This document shows, one piece after another, positions 32,433-40,431 of a DNA stretch of 64,000 nt (the first letter of the stretch is position 1; every line of letters begins with the position of its first letter). This DNA is from Acidimicrobiales bacterium (lineage in GTDB: Bacteria; Actinomycetota; Acidimicrobiia; Acidimicrobiales; JAUJNH01). Position numbers and translations under genes: made by a program. Under the pieces are notes generated by a model. That model made no database searches. It was not told the origin of the DNA and saw only the letters and a program-made list of their open reading frames with translations. Where the stretch lies: positions 79,788 through 143,787 of the forward strand of contig JAUJNH010000006.1 of assembly GCA_030448245.1 (NCBI GenBank), written 5' to 3'.

Positions 32433-33446
32433 TCAGCCCGCCTCGGCCAGGCAGCGGATCTCGCCGTCGCGCAGGCCGTAGTAGACGAGCGTCAGGAGCT
32501 TGCGGGCGATGGCGACCCGGGCCTTGGCCGTGCCTCGCCGCTCGGCGATCCGAACGAAATCGGCTCGCCGCTTGGGGTCCTTGCGGCCGCAGGTGGCCTC
32601 GATGGCCGCCCACCGCACCAGCGTGGATCCCTGCTTGGTGATCGACCCCCGGTGCACGGTGGTGTCCGACTCGTGATGCTTGGGGTCAACCCGGCCCACG
32701 AGCACAGCTGCTTGGGCCCGGCGAACCGGGTGACATCACCGATCTCGGCCACGAAGATCGCCGCGAACCTCCGCCCAACCCCGTCGATCGCCTGGACGGC
32801 CTGGTAGCCGGCGTGGTCCTTCAACAGGTCGTGGACGAGGATCTCGAGGGCAACGATCTCCTCGTCGAACGCGCTGATCAGATCGCGGAGCGAGTCGATC
32901 CGCAACCGGTAGCAGTCGCCCAGGCGCATCTCGTCGAGCTGGGCCTGGCCGCCCGGGCCGAACATGTCGACTCGCTCCGGCAGCACACCCTCCTTGGCCA
33001 TCACCGCATGCACCTGGGCCTTCAACCCGCTGCGGATCTGGACGAGCTTGACCCGGTAGCGGACCAGCTCCCCGCAGCTCCCGCAACCCTGGTGGCGCCA
33101 CCCACGCCTCGGGCAAGCTGCCCAGCCGCAACAGGTCAGCGAGGAGGACGGCGTCCTTCACGTCGTTCTTGACCCGCCGGTTCGACATGATGCCCTTCAT
33201 CCCCAAGGGGTGGGCCAGCCCGGTGGAGCTCGCGCCGCACTCCTCGAGGACGTCCGCCGCCCAATACCACCCGTAGGTGGCTTCAACTACCACCTTCGGG
33301 TTCGGGCCCGCCGGGGCGATCGCCGCCGCCAACGACCTCGGGTCGTTGTCGATCTTCTCCGTCGACAGTCGCTCACCGTCAGGGCTCATCCGCACGATCA
33401 CCGACCGGCGGCGGTGCAGGTCGATGCCAACATATTCTGGTTCCAC
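32433..33446 (-). pseudogene. IS110-family transposase, two frameshifts
   Basis: From GTG 33446 the first frame has VGIDLHRRRSVIVRMSPDGE (first catalytic Asp), KVVVEATYG (Glu) and KNDVKDAVLLADLLRLG (DxxD), the DEDD RuvC-like set. A shift near 33080 leads to ELVRYRVKLVQIRSGLKAQ, AIDGVGRRFAAIFVAEIGDV and FAGPKQLCSWAGLTP. A second shift near 32690 (a shortened C run) leads to the C-terminal KHHESDTTVHRGSITKQGST with the conserved Ser, and ends at 32433. It belongs to the group that uses a structured guide RNA from the non-coding end. It cannot make a full-length protein. Confidence 0.8.
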
Positions 33447-33620
33447 AGGGACCTTCTTTCGTCGTGGTGGTACTGCTTTCGACGGCCCGAGTTTCTCAAC
33501 GCTCGGACCCTCACGGCGAGAGGAGGTCCCTCTTGCTGCAGCCATCCCTGCACCTCCACGACACTCGTCACCAGCGCCACCAAGCCCGGACGCCCCACCA
33601 GACCATCCGCGAGAGCGGGC
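33447..33620 (-). ncRNA. Candidate non-coding end / bridge-RNA region of the IS110 element
   Basis: In IS110-group elements the RNA that pairs with target and donor DNA is encoded in the non-coding end upstream of the transposase. Here 174 bases of non-coding DNA precede the transposase start before a dispersed repeat begins. I cannot fold it by eye, and no boundary is proven, so this is a positional suggestion only. Confidence 0.2.
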
Positions 33621-33662
33621 GACCCGCTCCTTCATCGCAGCACCTACTTCGCGCCCGATAAC
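33621..33662 (+). repeat. Dispersed directional repeat, copy 15
   Basis: This copy reads GACCCGCTCCTTCATCGCAG, then CACCTACTTCGCGCCCGATAAC. It shares CAGCACCTACTTC and the ATAAC end with copy 7. It is the last convincing copy before the right-hand chromosomal block. Confidence 0.65.
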
Positions 33663-33839
33663 AGCGAACTTCAACTGATGGGCAAACACCCCCGATCGAG
33701 GCGCGTGGTCGCGCCCTCTCGTCCCCTGCATCGGCCTCCGGAGTCGGTGGCGTGGTGCGTCTGACGCTGGATGTTCTGGGCAAGGGTGCAGCGCTCGGCT
33801 GCTCTCGAGCCCGCACGGAGCGACAGGGAATCCCGCGAA
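33663..33839. other. Stretch without a recognised gene
   Basis: Short open frames only; nothing supported. It is downstream of the GNAT gene. Confidence 0.3.
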
Positions 33840-34268
33840 TCATGCGTCCGAGGCTGAGTGCGCTGAACGCCTGCGGTAGTCGCGTCGAACTGCGCCTCCG
33901 GCGCGTTGAAAGCCGAGGGCTTCGTAGAACGGCAGAACGTCGTCGTTGCACATGACGTCGACCATGTAGAGCTCGCCGACCTGGTCCAGCAGCATCCGAA
34001 CGAGCTTCGACCCGGTGCCCTGTCTTCGGTACGGCGGCAGTACCTCGAGAAGCGGGATGTAGGCGGAGAGGATCCCGTCGCTCAGCGCGTTGGCGAAGCC
34101 GACGACGCGATCGTCATCGAGCGCGAGGGCGACGTGGCTTGAGCCGCGCAGCAGCGCCACATGCTCGTCGAGGGAGGGCGGGGAACCCCAACCGTCGAAG
34201 AAGCCGCCCGCGAGCGACGCCTGGTCTATCCCGTCAACCGAGGTGGTGAAGGTGAGGGCCGCTGCCAT
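33840..34268 (-). CDS. GNAT family N-acetyltransferase
   Basis: The 142-residue protein has the GNAT fold: SLDEHVALLRGSSHVALALD, the strand DRVVGFANALSDGILSAYIP, the acetyl-CoA loop LPPYRRQGTGSKLVRMLLDQ (R/Q-x-x-G-x-G) and the terminal DDVLPFYEALGFQRAGGA. It should transfer an acetyl group from acetyl-CoA to a small molecule or protein amine. ATG 34268 gives the usual length; an in-frame ATG further upstream would add unrelated residues. It is intact and the last accessory gene. Confidence 0.85.
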   Translation of the reverse strand: MAAALTFTTSVDGIDQASLAGGFFDGWGSPPSLDEHVALLRGSSHVALALDDDRVVGFANALSDGILSAYIPLLEVLPPYRRQGTGSKLVRMLLDQVGELYMVDVMCNDDVLPFYEALGFQRAGGAVRRDYRRRSAHSASDA

Positions 34269-34695
34269 GGGTACATGGTGGCTCGCCACAGGAGGGTCGG
34301 GGCGACCATGCCATCGCTCAAACTGCTGCATCGTCATCTGTCCTGCGACGGACCGGCGGCTCGAGCGCTGGCAGGCCCCCTCTCGGTCCACTGGGGTGGT
34401 CGCCCATAAGATCCACCGCCGACGGACGGCTACCTGTCCCGGAACGCCGGCTCGGTGTCCCCTGCCGAGCCGGTCACCGGCGGGGTGCTCGCGGCCGCAA
34501 GTGCGCCGGCATCGGCGTTCTGCGGCTTTGGCTCCTGCACGAGGGATCTCAGGAGAGCCTCAACTATGAAGCAGTCCATCCGGCTCGGCAGCGCTTCATG
34601 TGCCGCCAGCGGAGATCCGTCCGACGGGGGAGTTCTGGATGCGGGGCGCCGACAACGTCAGCGTGGTCTGAGACGTACGCGACGAGGGACGGCGC
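34269..34695. other. Intergenic boundary between accessory region and right chromosomal block
   Basis: No gene is supported. There is no tRNA, integrase or flanking direct repeat here that would mark an island edge. A weak resemblance to the dispersed repeat occurs at 34440-34470, not strong enough to call. Confidence 0.4.
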
Positions 34696-36219
34696 TCAGC
34701 GGAGGAGGAGGCTGGTCTCGGCGAGGACGCGGAGGGAGTCGTCGAGGGCTTCGGGGCCGGCCGGGGTGCCGTCGGGCTGGGAGGCCACCTGGGCCAGCTC
34801 CTCCGTCAGCGCCGCCCGGTCGCGGGTGCCGTCGCAGAGGCCGAGGACCAGGCGGATCACCGGGTCGAGGTCGATGGTCTCGGCGCGGAGGTTGGCCACG
34901 CCGCCGCCGAGCCCGGCCTGCTGCCGGGCCAGCGGGCTGCCAAACGGGCGCTCGGCCACCTGCTCGAGCCGGCAGGGCCACGACGGCCGGTGGCGCCGCA
35001 GCTCGACCACCCGGGCGCCCTGCACGCGCACGAGGAACTTGGCCAGCTCCTCGCCGTCCTCCGGGTGGCCGCGGCCCCGCCACCGCTCGGTCGCCTCCCT
35101 GGCCGCGGCCAGCAGCTCGGGGAAGGGCACGGCCGCCGGCCAGCGCTGGCCGAGGAGGTGGAGGGCGGCCTTGCCCAGCGCCAGGTCGGTCCCCGCCACC
35201 AAGCCCGGGGCCGCTGCGAAGTCGACGTGCACGCCCGGGGTGAGGTCGGGCTCCTCGGCCCCGACGACCCGGGCCGAGGCGGCGACGTCGAGGCCCTGGA
35301 GGCGGCCCGGCGGCACCGGACGGTCGAGGAGCCGCTCGCCGTGGCACAGCAGCGTCTGACGGAAGCGGCGGGCCAGGAGGAAGTCGAGGTACTGCTCGCG
35401 GTCCTCGGGCTCGTCCTCGAGCGCCTTGAGCAGCGACACCACGTGCTCGGGCCACAGCGCGTCCTGCACACCCAGGTCGTCGGCCTCCGAGAGGAAGCGC
35501 AGGCCGTGCTCTGCCGCCATCTCCAGCACCTCGTAGAGCCAGAACGGCGTGTTGACCTCGGCCAGCTCGTCGTGGACCAGGGAGGAAGGCAGCCTGCGCT
35601 CGAGGTGGTCGATCTCGCTCTTCAGCAGCTCCCGCCACGGGTCACCCTCGTTGCGGGCCGTCGTGAGGAAGCCGAGGAAGGCGTGGGCCTCCTGCAGCTT
35701 CTCCTCGGGCGTGCGAACCCCCCGCCTGAGGTGGAAGCGCAGCATCTGCCGGGTCATCTCACGGAGCAGGCCGGAAGGGTTGGCGTTGTAGCTGACGTAG
35801 GCCACCCCCTGCGGCCGAAGCTGCTGGCGGCAGGCGCGCAGGATCCCCTGGCGGGCGGCCTCGGGCACCCACGAGAGCACGCCGTGGCACACGACGTAGT
35901 CGAACTGGCCGAGGTCCGGCAGGTCGGCCACGTCGGCCTCGACCAGGTTGAGGTTGCCGATCCCGACCTGCTCGCACACGCCGCGACCCCGCTGCAGCGC
36001 CGTCGTGGCCAGGTCGACGCCCACCAGCTCGCTGCCCGGCAGGGCCACGGCCAGGGCGCAGAGGGTGCCACCGTCGCCACAGCCGAGCTCGAGGTAGCGG
36101 CACGAGTCGGCCGGCGCCGGGTCCAGCCCGAACAGCAGCGCGGGGATGGCCAGCCGGTCGGGGTGGAGCTGGGCGTGGCTGAACGTCGGGTAGCGGACCT
36201 CGTCGTATGGGGTGGTCAT
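34696..36219 (-). CDS. Class I SAM-dependent methyltransferase with regulatory domain
   Basis: The 507-residue protein has an N-terminal Rossmann methyltransferase: motif I YLELGCGDGGTLCALA, motif II GSELVGVDLA, and motif IV FDYVVCHGVLSWVPEAARQG. A helical methyltransferase-regulatory-type domain follows (SEIDHLERRLPSSLVHDELA, then PFWLYEVLEMAAEHGLRFLS), and a C-terminal segment ends EALDDSLRVLAETSLLLR. Relatives methylate unknown, possibly protein or polyketide, substrates. ATG 36219 starts MTTPYDEVRYPTFSH. It lies 20 bases downstream of the FrhB-like gene on the same strand, so an operon is likely. Confidence 0.85.
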   Translation of the reverse strand: MTTPYDEVRYPTFSHAQLHPDRLAIPALLFGLDPAPADSCRYLELGCGDGGTLCALAVALPGSELVGVDLATTALQRGRGVCEQVGIGNLNLVEADVADLPDLGQFDYVVCHGVLSWVPEAARQGILRACRQQLRPQGVAYVSYNANPSGLLREMTRQMLRFHLRRGVRTPEEKLQEAHAFLGFLTTARNEGDPWRELLKSEIDHLERRLPSSLVHDELAEVNTPFWLYEVLEMAAEHGLRFLSEADDLGVQDALWPEHVVSLLKALEDEPEDREQYLDFLLARRFRQTLLCHGERLLDRPVPPGRLQGLDVAASARVVGAEEPDLTPGVHVDFAAAPGLVAGTDLALGKAALHLLGQRWPAAVPFPELLAAAREATERWRGRGHPEDGEELAKFLVRVQGARVVELRRHRPSWPCRLEQVAERPFGSPLARQQAGLGGGVANLRAETIDLDPVIRLVLGLCDGTRDRAALTEELAQVASQPDGTPAGPEALDDSLRVLAETSLLLR

Positions 36220-36239
36220 GGTCGCGACCGACCGGGCGC

Positions 36240-37394
36240 TCAGGCTGGGGCGGGCTGCTTCGGGGGCAGCGGCGGCATCCGCCGAGGAGCCTCGACCGCC
36301 ACCTCGGGCCACCGCTTGCGGCTGACCCGCGACAGCTTGCGCATGAGGGCGATGGCGCCGGGGTCGTCGTCGCCCGGGCGGGTCTCGATCACCCCGTCGG
36401 CCACCAGCCGGCCCATGATCTCGCGCCCCCGGTCGGTGCGGACGACCGTCAGGGTCCAGTCGTTGAAGGCGCCGATCCCGCCGGTCGAGATGTCGGCGTG
36501 CTCGGCTGCGAAGTCTGGGCACAGCTTGCAGCCGTCGCGGGTCCAGGCGTGGCACTCCTTCAGGGGCACCTCGTGGTAGCTGCCGTCGCGCATCCAGATC
36601 TGGAAGACGCCCTTGATGTTCATCTTGACCATGTCCTGCTTGCGCAGGCCGTACTTGGCCTCGAACAGCTCCTCGAAGATGGCGTCGTCGAAGGTCTTCG
36701 AGCAGAGCAGGCCGATGTTCAGCGAGAGCCGGCGAGCCACCTTGCCCGCCTTGCGGGCCGCCATGATCGGCGGCACCGACGACATGCACGACATGCCGAC
36801 CAGGGCGATCTTCTCGGCCCCGCTGGCCACGGCGTCGCCGTAGGCCATGGTGTTGGCCGAGTAGGTGTAGCGGCTGCCGGCGCTGGACAGCACCTCGTCG
36901 CGGGTGCGGGCCACCCCGGGGATCGCCTTCCACGACGTGCCGTCGCCCTCGAGGTAGGACACCAGGGCGGCGTCGATCTCGCCCTTCTCGAGCGCCCAGA
37001 TGAGGATGGCCGACACCAGACCGCCGTCCTGGCCCTGCTCGTGCACGGTCGCGTCGCTGGCCCGGCACAGCAGGACGTCCTTGGCGATGCCCGACACCTC
37101 GTGCTCCTCGCGGGCCCGGCCGAACAGGTGGGTGTCGGCCTGGGGCTCCCAGTCACGGAAGCGCGGGCAGGCCCGGGTGCACGACGTGCAGCCCTTCTGC
37201 CCGTGGATGCAGTCGGACTGGCCCAGCTCCTCCTCGAGGTGCAGCGGCTTGTACACGCCGTTGGTGTCGTCGTAGCCGAGCACGTCGTGGGGGCAGGCGA
37301 TGACGCAGCCGGCGCAGCCCGTGCAGAGCCCCGAGGTGACGACCTCGTCGAACAGTTCCTTCCACTGGAACTTCTCGCGAACGACCGGCGCCAC
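36240..37394 (-). CDS. F420 hydrogenase/dehydrogenase beta-subunit-like iron-sulfur flavoprotein (FrhB family)
   Basis: The 384-residue protein opens with two 4Fe-4S motifs, LCTGCAGCVIACP and CIHGQKGCTSCTRACP. The FrhB N-terminal domain (VHEQGQDGGLVSAILIWALE) and C-terminal domain (IALVGMSCMSSVPPI, then NIGLLCSKTFDDAIFEEL and KECHAWTRDGCKLCPDFAAE) follow, with cysteines for a third cluster. Members use FAD and ferredoxin or F420 to reduce varied substrates; in this organism the partner is unknown. The GTG at 37394 is inferred from the start of family resemblance. It is divergent from mutM. Confidence 0.85.
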   Translation of the reverse strand: MAPVVREKFQWKELFDEVVTSGLCTGCAGCVIACPHDVLGYDDTNGVYKPLHLEEELGQSDCIHGQKGCTSCTRACPRFRDWEPQADTHLFGRAREEHEVSGIAKDVLLCRASDATVHEQGQDGGLVSAILIWALEKGEIDAALVSYLEGDGTSWKAIPGVARTRDEVLSSAGSRYTYSANTMAYGDAVASGAEKIALVGMSCMSSVPPIMAARKAGKVARRLSLNIGLLCSKTFDDAIFEELFEAKYGLRKQDMVKMNIKGVFQIWMRDGSYHEVPLKECHAWTRDGCKLCPDFAAEHADISTGGIGAFNDWTLTVVRTDRGREIMGRLVADGVIETRPGDDDPGAIALMRKLSRVSRKRWPEVAVEAPRRMPPLPPKQPAPA

Positions 37395-37476
37395 GGCCTC
37401 GAACCTACCTGCCGCGACCGCCAACGTCGGCGGGCGGCCAGCCGGCGAAGGTGCCGGCGGATCGTAGGCTCGGGCG

Positions 37477-38262
37477 GTGCCGGAGCTGCCGGAGGTCGAG
37501 GCGTACCGGCGCCTGGCCGAGCGGGCGGCGCTGGGCCGGCGCATCCGCGCGGTCGACGCCGCCGACCCCTGGTTCCTGAAGGGCGGCGTCGGCGCCTCCC
37601 ACGTCGAGGCCGCCCTCGCCGGCTGCCGCCTGGTGGGCGCCCGCCGTCGAGGAAAGCTGCTGCTGCTCGACACCGACCACGGCCGGACGCTCGGGCTGCG
37701 CTTCGGGATGACGGGCCGCCTGGTGGTGGACGGGCTCGCCGGCGTCGACCGGCTCCTCTACACGAGCAGCCGCGACGACCCGGCTTGGGACCGGTTCAGC
37801 CTGCATTTGGAGGGGGGTGGGCACCTGCGGGTCAGTGACCCGAGGAGGCTGGGCGGGGTCTTTCTCGATCCGGACGAGGAGGCCCTCGGGCCGGATGCAC
37901 GGGCCGCCACCGCCGGGCAGCTGGCGCGGGCCCTAGGCCGGTCGGCGGCACCCCTCAAGGCCCGTCTGCTCGACCAGGCCCACCTGGCCGGGGTGGGAAA
38001 CCTGATGGCCGACGAGGTGCTGTGGCGGGCCGGGCTGGCGCCCACCCGTCCGGCCGGGTCGCTGGCGCCCCCGGAGCTGCGGCGCCTCCACCGCCACCTG
38101 CGGCGCACCGTCGACGTGCTCATCGAGCGGGGCGGCTCGCACCTCGGCGACCTGACGCCGCACCGCCTCCCTGGCGGCACCTGCCCTCGCGACGGGACGC
38201 CCCTGCAACGGGGCACCGTCGGCGGCCGCACGACCTGGTGGTGCCCCAGCCACCAGCGCTGA
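37477..38262 (+). CDS. Formamidopyrimidine-DNA glycosylase family protein
   Basis: The 261-residue enzyme starts with the invariant Pro2-Glu3 (PELPEVEAYRRL), the Schiff-base nucleophile and acid. It has the DNA-binding Lys in GARRRGKLLLLD and the helix-two-turn-helix VGNLMADEVLWRAGLAP. The zinc finger is unusual. Where family members have four Cys (C-x2-C-x16-C-x2-C), the residues are Cys236, Asp239, Cys256 and His259. It should excise oxidised purines such as 8-oxoguanine, or oxidised pyrimidines if it is Nei-like. The start is GTG 37477. Confidence 0.88.
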   Translation: MPELPEVEAYRRLAERAALGRRIRAVDAADPWFLKGGVGASHVEAALAGCRLVGARRRGKLLLLDTDHGRTLGLRFGMTGRLVVDGLAGVDRLLYTSSRDDPAWDRFSLHLEGGGHLRVSDPRRLGGVFLDPDEEALGPDARAATAGQLARALGRSAAPLKARLLDQAHLAGVGNLMADEVLWRAGLAPTRPAGSLAPPELRRLHRHLRRTVDVLIERGGSHLGDLTPHRLPGGTCPRDGTPLQRGTVGGRTTWWCPSHQR

Positions 38263-38277
38263 CCGGCCGGCGGGGGG

Positions 38278-40266
38278 TCAGGACACCGCAGCCCTGATGA
38301 GGTTGGCGTAGCACTCGGCGCCGGCGGGCTTGAGGTGGATGCCGTCGTCGTAGAAGATCTCGCCGCCCTTGCAGCTGCCGGAGGACCGCTTCCAGTCGAC
38401 GATCCGGACGTTGGGCTGGTCGGCTGTTCCCCTCGTGATGGCCGAGTTGCTGGTCCCCTCCCAGCGCCGAGGCACCTTCACGGTGACGAAGACGACGCGC
38501 CGGCCGCCGGCCGCCTCGATGATGTCGACCACCTCGGAGCTGCCTGCGCCCCCGTTCGAGCCGAGGTGGACCACGATGCTCTCCAGCGCCGGGTACCTGG
38601 CGGTCACCGACGCGACAACGGCGGCGCCCTGCTTCATGTACCGCCCGAGCTTGGCGTCGACGATGACCTCCGGGATGGCGTCGGCCAGCGCCGGCTGGGC
38701 GCCCAGCATGACCGAGTCCCCGATGGCGTAGACCCTGACCTCGCCGGCGGTGCTCGACCCGCTGCCGGCACCGCTGGCCGAGCCGCCGATCGTCGGGTTG
38801 GCCCCGCCTCCGGTCGGCGCTGGATCGGGTGAGGGGACCGCCGTGGTCGCGGCTCCACCGCCGCCGGCGGGCGCCGGGACCAGCGGGTCGCTCGCCCCCC
38901 CGGGCTCCTCGGCGGGTGCCGCCGGGGTGCCCCCGGTGGCCAGGAGGGAGTCGAGGGGCGGCGGCGGTTCGGCCCGCACGACGGCGATGCCGAGGACGAG
39001 GAGGAGGCACAGCGAACCGGCGGCGAGGGCCGACCACGACCGGCGCACCTGGCGGCGCCGCTCCGGGCTGCCCAGCTTCATGTTCGCCCTGACCCGCCGC
39101 ACGGCGCGGCTCAGGGCGCCCTGGCGCACCGGCACCTCGACGAAGCGGTACGACAGCTCGGCCAGCGCCGCCGAGAGGACGAGGCGCAGGACGAGCGTCG
39201 GCCCCGACGACCAGGGAACGTCGAGGCCGGGGCGGGTGACCACGAAGACCGGCCAGTGCCACAGGTAGAGGCTGTAGGAGCGGCGCCCCAGCGCGACCAG
39301 GGGCCGGGCCCCCAGGAAGCGGGTCAGGGGCGTTGCGCGCCCGGTGGTGCCGGCGATCACCAGCGCAGTGGCGACGGCCACCAGCTGCAGCCCGCCCAGG
39401 TACACGAACGGCAGGTCGTTGCTCAGCCGCCAGAAGCACACGAGGAGGATGGCGAGCCCTGCCATCCCGGCGGCGGCGCCGGCCCAGCTGGGCAGCCGCA
39501 CGCCGCCCACCGCCAGCCGGCCTCCATCGGTCCGCTCCCAGGGCCGCCAGACGAGCGCCAGGGCGCAGCCCAGCAGGAGCCCTCCCGCTCGGGTGTCGAG
39601 GCCGTAGTAGAGCCTGGAGGGGTCGTAGGGGACCGGGGCGCTGGGGTCGTGGCGGATGGCGAAGGTGACGGCCATGGCCAGGCCCGACGCCGCCGCCAGG
39701 GCCACGACCGTGAGGGCGATCCGCACCCGGTCTCCCCGCCACAGCAGGACCAGCCCCAGCAGCAGCAGGGGCCACAGCAGGTAGAACTGCTCCTCCACCG
39801 CCAGCGACCACAGGTGCTTGAAGGGCGACGGCCGGCCCGTCTCGGCGAAGTAGCTCTGGTTGGAGAGCAGCTGGTACCAGTTCGACACGTAGACGGCGGC
39901 CGCCGCCGCGTCGCCCCGGGCCCGGGCGACCAGGTCCCGCCAGCCGACCACCAGCGCGGCCAGCACCACGACCAGCAGGAGGTAGAGGGCGGGGAGGAGG
40001 CGTCGGGCCCGGCGAACCCAGAAGCCCCGCAGGCTGGTGCGGCCGGTGGTCTTGCGCTCGGTCCAGAGCAGGGCGGTGATGAGGTAGCCCGAGACGACGA
40101 AGAACGACTCGACGCCGAGGAACCCGCCCCGCACCACGCCCACCTCGGCGTGCCAGAGGAGCACGGCCACGACCGCGACGGCTCGCAACCCGTCGAGGGC
40201 GGGCAGCTGGGGGATGCGTGCGGCGCTGACGGCCGAGCGAGGGGGGGAAGTGGTGCGGGTGGCCAC
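38278..40266 (-). CDS. Acyltransferase-3/SGNH fusion membrane protein (OafA-like)
   Basis: The 662-residue protein has an N-terminal acyltransferase-3 domain of about ten membrane helices: it opens LPALDGLRAVAVVAVLLWHA, with the catalytic His, continues SFFVVSGYLITALLW and has SLAVEEQFYLLWPLLLLGLV and RRSYSLYLWHWPVFVV. After a last helix and a Gly/Pro/Ala-rich linker comes an SGNH hydrolase-like domain: GDSVMLGAQPAL (Ser), VVHLGSNGGAG (Asn) and DDGIHLKPAG (Asp and His). Such proteins O-acetylate cell-wall or surface glycans. The GTG at 40266 is chosen to avoid reading into the tRNA upstream. Confidence 0.88.
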   Translation of the reverse strand: MATRTTSPPRSAVSAARIPQLPALDGLRAVAVVAVLLWHAEVGVVRGGFLGVESFFVVSGYLITALLWTERKTTGRTSLRGFWVRRARRLLPALYLLLVVVLAALVVGWRDLVARARGDAAAAAVYVSNWYQLLSNQSYFAETGRPSPFKHLWSLAVEEQFYLLWPLLLLGLVLLWRGDRVRIALTVVALAAASGLAMAVTFAIRHDPSAPVPYDPSRLYYGLDTRAGGLLLGCALALVWRPWERTDGGRLAVGGVRLPSWAGAAAGMAGLAILLVCFWRLSNDLPFVYLGGLQLVAVATALVIAGTTGRATPLTRFLGARPLVALGRRSYSLYLWHWPVFVVTRPGLDVPWSSGPTLVLRLVLSAALAELSYRFVEVPVRQGALSRAVRRVRANMKLGSPERRRQVRRSWSALAAGSLCLLLVLGIAVVRAEPPPPLDSLLATGGTPAAPAEEPGGASDPLVPAPAGGGGAATTAVPSPDPAPTGGGANPTIGGSASGAGSGSSTAGEVRVYAIGDSVMLGAQPALADAIPEVIVDAKLGRYMKQGAAVVASVTARYPALESIVVHLGSNGGAGSSEVVDIIEAAGGRRVVFVTVKVPRRWEGTSNSAITRGTADQPNVRIVDWKRSSGSCKGGEIFYDDGIHLKPAGAECYANLIRAAVS

Positions 40267-40300
40267 GGCACTGGACCACAGGACGAGCGGCCTGCGGGGG

Positions 40301-40372
40301 TGCCCTCGGCAGGATTCGAACCTGCGCACACGGCTCCGGAGGCCGATGCTCTATCCCCTGAGCTACGAGGGC
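40301..40372 (-). tRNA. tRNA-Arg (anticodon CCG)
   Basis: The cloverleaf is complete on the minus strand: acceptor arms GCCCTCG and CGAGGGC, D-arm GCTCAGGGGATAGAGC, anticodon arm TCGGC-CTCCGGA-GCCGT with anticodon CCG (codon CGG), and T-arm GCAGG-TTCGAAT-CCTGC. The CCA end is not encoded. It is placed 60 bases upstream of argS on the opposite strand, next to the gene for its own synthetase. Confidence 0.95.
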
Positions 40373-40431
40373 GGCTCGGATCGGACGATAGTGCCTGGCG
40401 TCCGGAGCCCGGTGGCAAGTAACCCTGGGGG

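Noticed and set aside
13686-33662. Classical integron array with attC sites
   Set aside because: I looked for the attC core sites (RYYYAAC and GTTRRRY) at the repeat ends. The ends read CGGTAAC, CGATAAC or similar, which do not fit in either orientation. No integron integrase is in the window, and genes lie on both strands. The cassette-like layout is reported as a finding without using the integron label.
13686-33662. CRISPR array
   Set aside because: The repeats are hundreds of bases to several kb apart, degenerate, and separated by genes rather than by spacers; no cas genes are present.
8998-34268. Prophage
   Set aside because: No capsid, portal, terminase, tail, lysis or integrase genes were found. 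The only mobile genes are insertion-sequence remnants.
34269-34695. Island attachment site
   Set aside because: No tRNA, no direct repeat shared with the left edge near 8990, and no integrase; the boundary is defined only by the change in gene content.
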